Shown here: piece by piece, positions 16,244 to 23,267 of the stretch
How positions within the stretch are numbered: position 1 is the first letter of the stretch
Layout of the letters: the number at the start of each line of letters is the position of its first letter
From: a virus
Virus record (IMG/VR): IMGVR_UViG_3300010370_000174
Span: 1-28,752 of that record
Length of the DNA stretch: 28,752 nt
Direction: 5' to 3' (one strand)
The notes under the pieces: generated by a model
Seen by the model: only the letters and a program-made list of their open reading frames with translations
Told to the model about the DNA's origin: nothing
The model's database searches: none
Made by a program: the position numbers and the translations under genes

Positions 16244-17580
16244 ATCCTTGCCCTCCGAGAGCCTTGGCGGTCGTGAACCGCCCACATATCGTTAAGAGTT
16301 ACGGTGTTCTCTGGCCCGACGATCAGCGGTTTAGGCTCAAGGGTCGGGGTCTTGTCAGCCTGTTCTGCGTATGATACCGCAAGCATTCGGAAAGCGTCAC
16401 TAGGGTGCGATGTCCAATCGTGGCGCGGTGACTGACGATAGGCTTTCTTATCTTCGTCGTACTCGCGCTGATACTGACGCAATGCCTCAATGCCCTCGCG
16501 GCACTTCTCTGCGTCAAACCACACACGCGGCAGAATCATACGCACAGCCTGTATGCCGCTCTGTACGCCAATGTCGGGAACGACAGCGAGTTTGGCGACA
16601 TCAAGGTGCGTCGCCAGCTGCTCAATAATGCTCTTGCCCGTCTGCAAGCTCTTGGCTCTGGCGTCATGCGGCAAGTAGTGACGAGCGTAGCGGTAAGGCT
16701 TCTGCGTCACCGTTTCGGCAATGTCGTAGATGTCAGCGCCCGAGACGGCATGGAAGTCTATGACGCGTATTTCCCCGCGCCCGATCTGATAGAACCAAAT
16801 GGCGGTGTCGTCGCGGTAACCCAAGTCCCACGCGGTGTACACAGGGTAATTCGGGTCGTATGGCACTTGGCAGATGCGGCCTTGCTGCTCTGCCTCTCGC
16901 ATTTCCTTGCCGAAAAAAGCACCGAGGATCGCAGCCTCAAAGCTGCACTCGTACTCCTGTAGGTACTGATCCTCGGCCAACTGCGCTCTGGCGGCGGCTA
17001 GCTCGGTCGCCGGGAGAATCCCGCTGGATGTGGCGGGCAGGCGCAACAGGAACCACTCGCTAGGGATACGAGTGGCGGTTTCGTAAATCTCCCAAAACTG
17101 GTTTTTGCCTTTCGGTGTACCGCCAAACACCGCCCACCCCTGCTTGTCTGACAGGGCAGGGCGTATGACGTTCCCGAATACGCTCGGCTTAAAGTCACCG
17201 TATTCGTCCATGTAAATGCCATCAAAACCAAGCCCGCGCATCGCGTCAGCATTGTCAGCGCCAAACAGCCTGATCTTCGCGCCGTTCACTAATTCCACCG
17301 TTAATTCGGATTCGTTTACGTCACGGGTGACGGGGGCGGCGTAAAACTTAAAGTAGTCCCATGCGACCGACTTGGCTTGCGAGCGGTACGGGGCGCAGTA
17401 GCCGTACAACGGGTTTGAGCTTCGGGCAAACATAGCCGACCGGATAATGTCGTTTACTGCTGCAACAGTTTTCCCAGCTCGTCGGTGAGCAATAAGACAC
17501 GCCCACCGTTGGGTGCGCTCATGGAACGGCATGAACATCCTACGTGGCGCGTAGGGTATGACTACTGGGGCGGCAGCCAT
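16240..17580 (-). CDS. terL: Terminase large subunit (packaging ATPase/nuclease)
   Basis: 446 aa. The ATPase domain shows Walker A AHRRAGKT at residues 31-38, Walker B GIYMDEY near 121-127 with the catalytic Glu, and a coupling-type motif GGTPKGKN at 153-160. The RNase H-like nuclease domain shows TAWDLGYRDDTAI near 249-261 and the late Asp in HPSDAFRM near 416. The protein pumps DNA into the prohead and cuts the concatemer. The start overlaps the end of the small subunit gene by 19 bases, and its TGA overlaps the next gene. Length is typical of compact podophage terminases. Confidence 0.93.
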   Translation of the reverse strand: MAAAPVVIPYAPRRMFMPFHERTQRWACLIAHRRAGKTVAAVNDIIRSAMFARSSNPLYGYCAPYRSQAKSVAWDYFKFYAAPVTRDVNESELTVELVNGAKIRLFGADNADAMRGLGFDGIYMDEYGDFKPSVFGNVIRPALSDKQGWAVFGGTPKGKNQFWEIYETATRIPSEWFLLRLPATSSGILPATELAAARAQLAEDQYLQEYECSFEAAILGAFFGKEMREAEQQGRICQVPYDPNYPVYTAWDLGYRDDTAIWFYQIGRGEIRVIDFHAVSGADIYDIAETVTQKPYRYARHYLPHDARAKSLQTGKSIIEQLATHLDVAKLAVVPDIGVQSGIQAVRMILPRVWFDAEKCREGIEALRQYQREYDEDKKAYRQSPRHDWTSHPSDAFRMLAVSYAEQADKTPTLEPKPLIVGPENTVTLNDMWAVHDRQGSRRARI

Positions 17581-17951
17581 GTGATGACCAAATCCTTGCC
17601 ATCAGCGCCCGTCAGCTCGTTCTTTTCCCGTTGCCCGAGGTACTGCTTACCAAGCCACACTAGCATCGTGGTGTTGCCTTCCTCTAACGCCCGCCATTGG
17701 TGGCGGCGCAGCGACATTTTGCCGCCTTCCATGCCGCTTTTATAAATCTCCATAAACTTCTCGTTGGTTAGCAGCGTATTGACGTGACAACCAAGCCAAG
17801 CGGCGATTTCGGTCTGCGTACATTGGATGCTTGCCAGCTTCTTAACAGCTTCATAATCAATCTCAAACGGGGGGCGACCGCCGCCTTCTCCTTGGTGGCC
17901 TTGCTTGGGTTGGCCGGTGCGTTCGCTAATGCGCGTCTCCTTGCGTTTCAT
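17562..17951 (-). CDS. terS: Terminase small subunit (DNA recognition)
   Basis: 129 aa. Residues about 33-62 (VKKLASIQCTQTEIAAWLGC followed by HVNTLL) form a helix-turn-helix of the kind used by small terminases to bind the packaging site. A helical oligomerisation region follows (LRRHQWRALEEGNTTMLVWLGKQYLGQREK). The ending KDLVITWLPPQ is a beta-strand tail typical of these proteins. It directly precedes terL and its ATG overlaps the TGA of the methyltransferase gene. It would form a ring that selects phage DNA and stimulates TerL. Confidence 0.88.
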   Translation of the reverse strand: MKRKETRISERTGQPKQGHQGEGGGRPPFEIDYEAVKKLASIQCTQTEIAAWLGCHVNTLLTNEKFMEIYKSGMEGGKMSLRRHQWRALEEGNTTMLVWLGKQYLGQREKNELTGADGKDLVITWLPPQ

Positions 17952-19156
17952 GCCGCGGCCTTAAACGGTTCGCCGGTAGATTCCAGCACGGCTTTCTGGC
18001 CGGTGAAGTCCTCCCAGCGTTTAACGATAACGTCCACGTACTTCGGGTCTAGTTCCATAATGCGGGCGATGCGTCCGTTCTTTTCCGCAGCAATTAACGT
18101 TGTACCGCTGCCCCCAAAGCAATCAATGACGGCATCCCCTGCTTTAGTGCTGTTAGCCAATGCTTTTTCTACAAGAGCAGCAGGCTTTTGCGTTGGGTGA
18201 ACATAACCTGTTGTTTTATCACGGTTTATTTGCCAAACGTCAGATTGGCTGCGGTCGCCATACCACGCGCCACCTTTGCTATAAAAAATAAACTCATGTT
18301 GTGGGCGGTATTCTTGATGCCCTAATCCAACTGATTTTTTATCCCAGACAATGCAACTAGTTACTAGCAGCCCTGCGCCTGTCATTGCTTGCTCAAATTG
18401 TGCATACGTTCGCCACGGGAAGCACACATAACTAGCGGCTCCCGCCTTACTTGCCGATTTTGCCGTTGTAAGCGCATCACGCACTAATTGGATTAAATCA
18501 TCGCCTTGGGCATCGTCATTTTTAATCATGCCAAACTGCTTTTTGCCCCGCCCACCCTCATACGCCATGCCGTAAGGCGGATCAGTAAACAACAGATCGG
18601 CTTGCAGACCAGCCATCAGCGTTGCCATTGCAGTTTCGCTGGTGCTATCGCCACACATTACCCGGTGTTGGCCGCATACCCATACGTCGCCAAGGCGCGT
18701 GACAGGCTCTACGGGCGGCTCGGGCGTATCGTCGGGGTCAGTTAGCCCCTCCGTTCCCTTTTCGGCCAATAGGGCGTCTATTTCGTCCGTGTTGAAGCCG
18801 GTAAGGTTTAGGTCAAAGTCCAGCGCCTTGAGGTCAGCCAACTCCAGTTTGAGCATGGCCTCATCCCACCCAGCGTTAAGGGCAAGTTTGTTGTCGGCAA
18901 TAACATAAGCCCGCTTTTGGGCGTCTGACAGGTGGGCAAGGCGTATGCACGGCACCTCGGTCAGTTTTAGCTTACGAGCAGCCATAACGCGCCCGTGACC
19001 GGCAATAATGCCGTTGGCCTCGTCTATCAATACGGGGTTGGTGAAGCCAAACTCGCGGATGCTGGCCGCGATCTGGGCTACCTGTGCGTCGCTATGTGTG
19101 CGGCTATTTTTCGCAAACGGGATCAGGGTGGCGATCCCGATTTGTTCAATTTGCAC
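17948..19156 (-). CDS. ParB-like domain fused to beta-class DNA methyltransferase
   Basis: 402 aa, GTG start directly after the TAG of the upstream gene. Residues 1-110 are a ParB/Srx-type domain with the GHGR motif at 53-56 and VPCIRLAHLSDAQKRAY. Residues 155-390 form an N6-adenine/N4-cytosine methyltransferase: motif IV DPPYG at 192-196, HPTQKP at 320-325, then motif I DCFGGSGT at 345-352. Catalytic motif before SAM motif makes it beta class, like CcrM. It methylates DNA; there is no partner restriction endonuclease nearby, so it is an orphan, probably protecting phage DNA or marking it. ParB-MTase fusions beside terminases are known in phages. ATGA overlap with terS. Confidence 0.9.
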   Translation of the reverse strand: MQIEQIGIATLIPFAKNSRTHSDAQVAQIAASIREFGFTNPVLIDEANGIIAGHGRVMAARKLKLTEVPCIRLAHLSDAQKRAYVIADNKLALNAGWDEAMLKLELADLKALDFDLNLTGFNTDEIDALLAEKGTEGLTDPDDTPEPPVEPVTRLGDVWVCGQHRVMCGDSTSETAMATLMAGLQADLLFTDPPYGMAYEGGRGKKQFGMIKNDDAQGDDLIQLVRDALTTAKSASKAGAASYVCFPWRTYAQFEQAMTGAGLLVTSCIVWDKKSVGLGHQEYRPQHEFIFYSKGGAWYGDRSQSDVWQINRDKTTGYVHPTQKPAALVEKALANSTKAGDAVIDCFGGSGTTLIAAEKNGRIARIMELDPKYVDVIVKRWEDFTGQKAVLESTGEPFKAAA

Positions 19157-19524
19157 TATTTGAAACGCTCCAGCTTGTACGACAGGGCGGCAATCTCACC
19201 CACGATCTCATCCACGATGTTCTGCAAGTCGGTGTCTTTCGGCAAATCGGTGCGAATGCCCTTTACGAACGTCAGCAGGCTGTCGGCGTAGGCAGCGGCG
19301 TCTTTCTGTACCTTAAACCCGTCCGGGTAGTCATCTAGCGGGATAATTCCGAAATGACCTTGGTAACTTTCGGCGTATTTGTCGGCCAACGCGATAATAT
19401 TTTCATAGTAATGGCCAAGCGCCTTATGAGCGGCGTAGCTCGCGGTGTTGAGGTGCAAATAGTGCGCTGCCGTGCTGCTATGGAGCAGTACACCTACGAA
19501 CTCGGCGGCATCTTTATGGCTCAT
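19156..19524 (-). CDS. DUF5856 ferritin/Dps-like phage protein
   Basis: 122 aa from MSHKDAAEFVGVLLHSSTAA, where the ATG overlaps the TGA of the preceding gene (ATGA); a longer frame reading back 44 codons is not needed. The sequence HYLHLNTASYAAHKALGHYYENIIALADKYAESYQG matches DUF5856, a four-helix family of phage proteins resembling ferritin/Dps helices, with histidines and glutamates at the spacing of a metal site (H21, H24, H33, H38, E41). The last 50 residues are helical. The role of the family is unproven; DNA protection or a structural helical bundle are options. It sits just ahead of the DNA methyltransferase. Confidence 0.75.
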   Translation of the reverse strand: MSHKDAAEFVGVLLHSSTAAHYLHLNTASYAAHKALGHYYENIIALADKYAESYQGHFGIIPLDDYPDGFKVQKDAAAYADSLLTFVKGIRTDLPKDTDLQNIVDEIVGEIAALSYKLERFK

Positions 19525-20132
19525 TGCGGCGTTAGCCTCAAGTTGGGCAGGATGATTGCAGTCGTAGCATCTCCCATCGCAAAACGCTCTGTCAACTGTC
19601 GTTCTGGCGGGTATACGAGGATGCGATTTGACAGGTTTATCTGCATGGCGTTCCACACGCCTTTTTCTATGCCTTCAAAGTCGTCTAGCGTGATGATGGT
19701 ATCGGGGTGGAACAGCCGTTCTAGGTGCGCCCGATCATCTGGCTGTAGCCGCCCGTCTACGTGTATGTGGTCAATTTGCCCGTCAAGTTTAGCGAGCATT
19801 TCTGTGCTGCTGCTGTGGTATTGCGTGACGTTCGCGTAAATCGGCAGCTTGAAGTTGTGTGTCATATCGCACGTATGCACCTCGGTATCGCCCCGAGCCA
19901 GCACAAACGTGGACTTGCCGATATAAGTGCCAATTTCCACCACGCGCTTCGGCTTGAAGTAGCGTTTAACCGCCCAAAGGGCAATTAGGCTGGCGTTGTT
20001 GGTGGAACCCGTCTGCTTTGCCGGGTCTAACGCCTCAAGGTCATCAAGGCGTTGCCACGGTAAATCTTCCAATCCGTCAAAAAGCGTATCCCAGATAGCC
20101 CTAGACAGTCGTTTTCTGTTTAAGTTCAGCAT
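19521..20132 (-). CDS. Class I SAM-dependent methyltransferase-like protein
   Basis: 203 aa. Motif I VVEIGTYIGKST at residues 64-75 and the following acidic strand (TEVHTCDMT) identify a Rossmann SAM fold of the O-methyltransferase/Methyltransf_24 type. DHIHVDGRL and TIITLDDFEG correspond to later core strands. The first 60 residues are a helical cap. The ATG has AGAGGA six bases upstream. It is the first gene of the long minus-strand array and starts 11 bases from a divergent glycosyltransferase gene. Substrate unknown; methylation of a sugar or small molecule is possible given the nearby glycosyltransferase. Confidence 0.75.
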   Translation of the reverse strand: MLNLNRKRLSRAIWDTLFDGLEDLPWQRLDDLEALDPAKQTGSTNNASLIALWAVKRYFKPKRVVEIGTYIGKSTFVLARGDTEVHTCDMTHNFKLPIYANVTQYHSSSTEMLAKLDGQIDHIHVDGRLQPDDRAHLERLFHPDTIITLDDFEGIEKGVWNAMQINLSNRILVYPPERQLTERFAMGDATTAIILPNLRLTPQ

Positions 20133-20143
20133 ATATTCCTCTC

Positions 20144-20797
20144 ATGCGCTTCGTATTTTTTCACGTAGGCGACGACATCGCCCTGCCGACCAAAATGGTT
20201 GCGTCCATCCACGCTCATAACCCGGGCGCGGAGGTGATCCAAGTCACAGATGGGATGACGCCTACCGTCCCCGGTGTCACTTGGTCACATATCACCGAAA
20301 TTGACCGCCAGTACCTCATGCTTGGTCGCACAGGGGCGTGGGCAGATTTGGGGTTAGATAGCCCTGCCCTATACCTTGACACCGACATGATCGTAAACGC
20401 CCCCATAGACGTTGTGGGAGCGTTAGGCGAGGGGTCTGTGGCGATGTGTCGGCGGTCATACAACCGGGATGCCATCTTTAACATCAAACAGCGTGGCTTG
20501 GACTTTTCGGAGTACGCAGGCAAGACGCTGGATGAGCTGTACCCATGGGTCGGGTGCTGCACGATCACCCGTGACGCATCGGTTTGGGCTGACCTGACCG
20601 AAATGTACTACGCCCTGCCTGATAAATTCTGGCGCTGGTACGGCGATCAGGAAGTGCTGCGCGAATACGCCAAACGTCATCCGGTCGTGGAGCTTCCCGA
20701 GGCGATCTGGGCGGGGCTGCCCGAATTTGGTGGTCGTCCCCTGATTACCCACTACAAAGGTCAACGCAAACACCTCATCTTGAATGCTCCGGCTTAA
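20144..20797 (+). CDS. GT-A-type glycosyltransferase
   Basis: 217 aa. The N-terminus MRFVFFHVGDDIALPTKMVA begins a nucleotide-diphospho-sugar transferase fold, and ALYLDTDMIVNAPID carries the metal-binding DxD at residues 79-81. WVGCCTITRD and FWRWYGDQEVLREYAKR fit the acceptor half. It transfers a sugar from an activated donor; acceptor unknown. It is the only plus-strand gene in this part: its 5' end is 11 bases from the divergent methyltransferase and its 3' end overlaps the convergent nuclease gene by 23 bases. No Shine-Dalgarno is visible, but TATATT ends six bases before the ATG, which would suit a leaderless message. Confidence 0.8.
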   Translation: MRFVFFHVGDDIALPTKMVASIHAHNPGAEVIQVTDGMTPTVPGVTWSHITEIDRQYLMLGRTGAWADLGLDSPALYLDTDMIVNAPIDVVGALGEGSVAMCRRSYNRDAIFNIKQRGLDFSEYAGKTLDELYPWVGCCTITRDASVWADLTEMYYALPDKFWRWYGDQEVLREYAKRHPVVELPEAIWAGLPEFGGRPLITHYKGQRKHLILNAPA

Positions 20798-21098
20798 TAG
20801 CCTCGGTATAACGCTCGTATAGGTCTTTTACGGCTTGTTCGGGGTCACGGGCAACGTAATACTCGCCCCGAGCCTCAAACGTCTGTCGGAACGCCTCCTG
20901 CGCTTCCCGCAGCTTTCCCTTGGGCATCTTGATTTCCACCCAGCACACCCACGGCGTCCCGTCAGGGAGTGGGCGGGTAACGAGCTTGTCGGGGATGCCC
21001 TGCCCTGCCTTGCCAAAGTCGGTGACCGTAAACCCGGCCTTGCGTAGCGCCTCGGTGATAATGGCGTCATTCCCGTCACGGCGGGCGGCGTGTCTCAT
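20775..21098 (-). CDS. VRR-NUC / PD-(D/E)XK-type nuclease
   Basis: 107 aa from MRHAARRDGNDAIITEALRK; this ATG overlaps the TGA of the upstream gene (ATGA), so longer starts are unlikely. The catalytic pattern is clear: GIPDKLV at 35-41, WVEIKMPKGK at 53-62, and LREAQEAF at 63-70, giving D37, E55, K57 and Q67. Small phage VRR-NUC proteins of this size cut branched DNA or act in recombination and repair. It ends convergently against the glycosyltransferase gene. Likely a Holliday-junction or flap nuclease; the exact activity is inference. Confidence 0.8.
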   Translation of the reverse strand: MRHAARRDGNDAIITEALRKAGFTVTDFGKAGQGIPDKLVTRPLPDGTPWVCWVEIKMPKGKLREAQEAFRQTFEARGEYYVARDPEQAVKDLYERYTEAIKPEHSR

Positions 21099-21811
21099 CG
21101 GACTTTCAGCACCAACATCTGTGGGTAGTAATTCATTTCGCAAAAAATCCCATTTTTGCTGTCAATCACCCGCGTGATTTCGTCAAACAAGCCCGTTATC
21201 AGCCTACGGTCGTTTGGCAGGGTGCTGTTGAAGTTCCTTCGGAACCGAGCCGCGTAACCCTCGTCATAAGTGCAGGCCAAGTCTTCAATGACGTAGTAAC
21301 CGCCCGAGCGCACCCAGTTCTGGCAATGCACCAGCGTGTCCACAATGTCCTCGGCAATGTGGCTACCGTCGTCTACAAACAAATCGTAATTACGCCGATC
21401 TAACGTGCGAGCGTCAGCAATCGTAATCGTGACGTTTGGCAGGTCTTTACACAGGTTGGCGCAATCAGGTCGTATGTCAAAACCTTCAATTTGGCTTTGC
21501 GGTAGGTAATTCGCCCACATACGCAACGAGGCACCACACGCCACACCAATCTCGCCCACCCGCAACCGAGCGGTCTTGCGGTTTGGCGTCAGGTCGGCAA
21601 TCAGCTTTTCGTAAACCGGCGTATATAGGTGCTTAATGTTGCCTTTGTCGCTGCCGTACAAGTCGGCAAGGCCGGTAAGCGATAACTCTGTAAGGTCAAC
21701 TTCACCCGTTTGCGGCGTGTATTCCTCCGGCGTGACGGTATCAAGGTAACGACGAACGCCGCCTCGTTCCTTGCTTCGTTGATCGCTCTGCCCAACCATA
21801 TTTGCCACCAT
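21095..21811 (-). CDS. CmcI/MycE-like SAM-dependent methyltransferase
   Basis: 238 aa. LADLYGSDKGNIKHLYTPVYEKL at residues 48-70 and RVGEIGVACGASLRMW at 84-99 are the hallmark of the sugar O-methyltransferase family that includes MycE-type enzymes and cephalosporin hydroxylase-like proteins. DLFVDDGSHIAED at 143-155 holds the metal-binding Asp pair and the His. Relatives methylate sugars of macrolides or lipopolysaccharide. A second ATG at 21799 is also possible. It is coupled by ATGA to the nuclease gene. With two glycosyltransferases and a DUF115 protein in the same genome, sugar methylation is a reasonable inference. Confidence 0.8.
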   Translation of the reverse strand: MVANMVGQSDQRSKERGGVRRYLDTVTPEEYTPQTGEVDLTELSLTGLADLYGSDKGNIKHLYTPVYEKLIADLTPNRKTARLRVGEIGVACGASLRMWANYLPQSQIEGFDIRPDCANLCKDLPNVTITIADARTLDRRNYDLFVDDGSHIAEDIVDTLVHCQNWVRSGGYYVIEDLACTYDEGYAARFRRNFNSTLPNDRRLITGLFDEITRVIDSKNGIFCEMNYYPQMLVLKVR

Positions 21812-21817
21812 ATTTGG

Positions 21818-22183
21818 TTACCCTTGCACTTGTTTAACGGGGGAATTCGCACGTTCTCTCAACCTCAATACGCCTTTTTCGCCAAACAACTCCCTGACTA
21901 ACCCAACAACGCCGGGATCGGTCAGTACGTCAGACGCTCCGATTTCGCGGATCAATTCGCCAACGCGAATCTTAATTCTCTCCCGCTCGCCCGCGTCCCC
22001 AGAAAACGCGGTGCGAGCCAGCAACGCATCGTAATACCGCAGACGGTTCAGCGGGCTGTTACGCACGGCTTCATCCCAACCGGAGGCACTACGCTCTACC
22101 GCTCGCGCCACTCGCTCGTCCGGCAGTCCCTTCGGGCCGGACTTCGCGGCGCTCGGGGGATAACTGTACTCGTCACCCATCAC
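21818..22183 (-). CDS. Hypothetical protein of the DUF1376 replication cassette
   Basis: 121 aa, starting MMGDEYSYPPSAAKSGPKGL. The first 30 residues look disordered; the rest is Arg/Glu-rich helix (ERERIKIRVGELIREIGASD and VGLVRELFGEKGVLRLRERA). It has no visible enzymatic motif, no cysteines and no membrane segment. Its start overlaps the end of the DUF1376 gene by four bases (ATGA), so the two are translated together. A helper of replication initiation (loader or adaptor) is a guess from context only. Confidence 0.65.
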   Translation of the reverse strand: MMGDEYSYPPSAAKSGPKGLPDERVARAVERSASGWDEAVRNSPLNRLRYYDALLARTAFSGDAGERERIKIRVGELIREIGASDVLTDPGVVGLVRELFGEKGVLRLRERANSPVKQVQG

Positions 22184-22626
22184 TCACCCCTCCGCGCTAC
22201 CACGCTCAACACAGCGGCGGTGCTAACCCTAGCGATGCCGTTTGGCTTCTGGTTATTGGTTATTGGATTATGGTTATTGGATAGCATTGCATCTGCATTG
22301 CGTTCGCTATGCGTTCGCATCCAACGCTGCTGGGCGCTCTGTTTCGCTTTTGCCTGTTTTTCCTGCACTTTTTCCATTTCCTTCATCGCCCGAGCGTTCA
22401 CATAGCCGGACGCAGTAAGAATGAAAAAGTCGTTTAGGATGCGACGGATTCTGTCACGTTCCCGTCCGTTGGTAGGGCGGCATAACTGCATCGCTTCCCG
22501 CTCACCAAACGGTTTTTCGGTGGCGTAAAAGCGATCTAGAAGGAGGGTGTAGACCCCATGCTCGTACGTCGTGAGATGGCCGGTATCTCGGGCGTAGTCA
22601 CCGAGATGGCGTGTATAGAAAAGCAT
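22180..22626 (-). CDS. DUF1376 (YdaU-type) replication-associated protein
   Basis: 148 aa. MLFYTRHLGDYARDTGHLTTYEHGVYTLLLDRFYATEKPF is the DUF1376 signature, a winged-helix domain found at the N-terminus of phage replication initiators. It is followed by a charged helix (KEMEKVQEKQAKAKQSAQQR) and an Asn/Pro-rich stretch (NNHNPITNNQKPN) encoded by a 7-bp tandem repeat. GGAGG stands four bases before the ATG. A lambda-O-like function, binding an origin inside or near its own gene, is inference. No helicase or polymerase gene is present in the window. Confidence 0.8.
   Translation of the reverse strand: MLFYTRHLGDYARDTGHLTTYEHGVYTLLLDRFYATEKPFGEREAMQLCRPTNGRERDRIRRILNDFFILTASGYVNARAMKEMEKVQEKQAKAKQSAQQRWMRTHSERNADAMLSNNHNPITNNQKPNGIARVSTAAVLSVVARRGE
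22253..22280. repeat. Four tandem 7-bp AT-rich units within the DUF1376 gene
   Basis: On the plus strand the units are TTATTGG, TTATTGG, ATTATGG and TTATTGG without gaps. On the coding (minus) strand they specify the Asn/Pro/Gln-rich segment near the C-terminus. In a GC-rich genome this is a local AT-rich patch. Lambda-type phages carry origin iterons inside their initiator gene, so an origin role is possible but unproven. Confidence 0.6.
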
Positions 22627-22654
22627 AATGCCTCCGCATAGTTAGAAAAACCAT

Positions 22655-22703
22655 GCGTAGCGGTTGACAGGTCAAGGACTCCCCCCTTAACCTTCCGCTA
22701 CGC
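22655..22703 (-). other. Long two-part hairpin in the leader of the DUF1376 gene
   Basis: The outer arms GCGTAGCGG (22655-22663) and CCGCTACGC (22695-22703) are perfectly complementary over 9 bp. The inner arms AGGTCAAGG (22669-22677) and CCTTAACCT (22685-22693) pair over 9 positions; the single mismatch becomes a G-U wobble in minus-strand RNA. The loop is 7 nt (22678-22684), with one-sided bulges of 5 and 1 nt between the stems. In the minus-strand transcript the structure is followed after four bases by five U residues (22645-22650 region), and it ends about 28 bases before the DUF1376 start. It could be an attenuator/terminator or a protein-binding RNA. Also within it is TTGAC-AG-GTCAA (22664-22675), a possible operator. 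Confidence 0.6.
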
Positions 22704-22779
22704 TCTGCAACACTTAAAGCGTATGGCAGCCCCCCTGCCGCGTCAACCCCCGTAACTGGGGGTTTGTCGTTTCTGGGGT

Positions 22780-23094
22780 TCATCGTTTGCGGTTCAGCCA
22801 TACTTCCATTTCCGTTGAAATGGTTACGTCAAGGAACGGGTAGGTGTACACATCCCCGTCCTGCCACACCACAAACATATCGTCTCCAACAAACCGCCAA
22901 CATCCAGTAAGAGCCACCTTGCCACCGTCACCTTGAGCGTAGGCAAGCCAGTCACCCTTGTTGCACTTGCCCTGATAACTAGTGAACGTGATCTTGCTGT
23001 TATCACGGTTAGGCAACGTACCGACAATTAGCGGCATTTCTTGTGCGACCGCTAACACCGGAACCAATAAAAGCCCTGCTATTGCCTTTTTCAT
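22780..23094 (-). CDS. Exported small protein with signal peptide
   Basis: 104 aa. MKKAIAGLLLVPVLAVAQEM is a classic Sec signal peptide: two Lys, a hydrophobic core of about 12 residues, and a likely cleavage after AVA. The mature part of about 85 residues has two cysteines (possible periplasmic disulfide) and many Trp/Tyr and beta-type segments (DDMFVVWQDGDVYTYPFLDV). It starts within the end of the Cro-like gene (TGA/ATG overlap), so it is expressed with the regulator. Secreted proteins encoded next to a repressor often act in superinfection exclusion, but no family is recognised and this is inference. Confidence 0.75.
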   Translation of the reverse strand: MKKAIAGLLLVPVLAVAQEMPLIVGTLPNRDNSKITFTSYQGKCNKGDWLAYAQGDGGKVALTGCWRFVGDDMFVVWQDGDVYTYPFLDVTISTEMEVWLNRKR

Positions 23095-23261
23095 CGCTTT
23101 TTCTCCGCTGGTTTAACGTGTCCCGCTTTGAACTGCCATGCCCGAGCAGCCGGGATTGCCCCAGCCTTCACCCATTGGCTTACAGCCCCTTTCGTGACGC
23201 CAAAGGCTTCCGCTAACGCCTGCTGGCTACCGTATCGTTTTATGAGCTTGTGGATGTCCAT
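23091..23261 (-). CDS. Cro/YdaS-like helix-turn-helix regulator
   Basis: 56 aa: starts MDIHKLIKRYGSQQALAEAF, continues GVTKGAVSQWVKAGAIPAAR and ends in a basic tail. The segment QQALAEAFGVTKGAVSQWV is a textbook Cro-family helix-turn-helix; 'A.A.GV.KGAVSQW...G.IP..RAWQ' is typical of YdaS/Cro-like phage repressors. It faces a divergent early operon whose promoters carry a 16-bp palindrome; a degenerate copy overlaps its own predicted -10, implying autoregulation. No Shine-Dalgarno is present, and the -10 ends six bases before the ATG, suggesting a leaderless mRNA. It is coupled to the exported-protein gene. Confidence 0.85.
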   Translation of the reverse strand: MDIHKLIKRYGSQQALAEAFGVTKGAVSQWVKAGAIPAARAWQFKAGHVKPAEKKR

Positions 23262-23267
23262 GCTGAC

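Noticed and set aside
22598-22801. 67-codon minus-strand frame between the exported protein and DUF1376 genes
   Set aside because: It overlaps both neighbours (by 22 and 29 bases), reads straight through the long hairpin and has only a badly spaced ribosome-binding site. The gap is better explained as regulatory.
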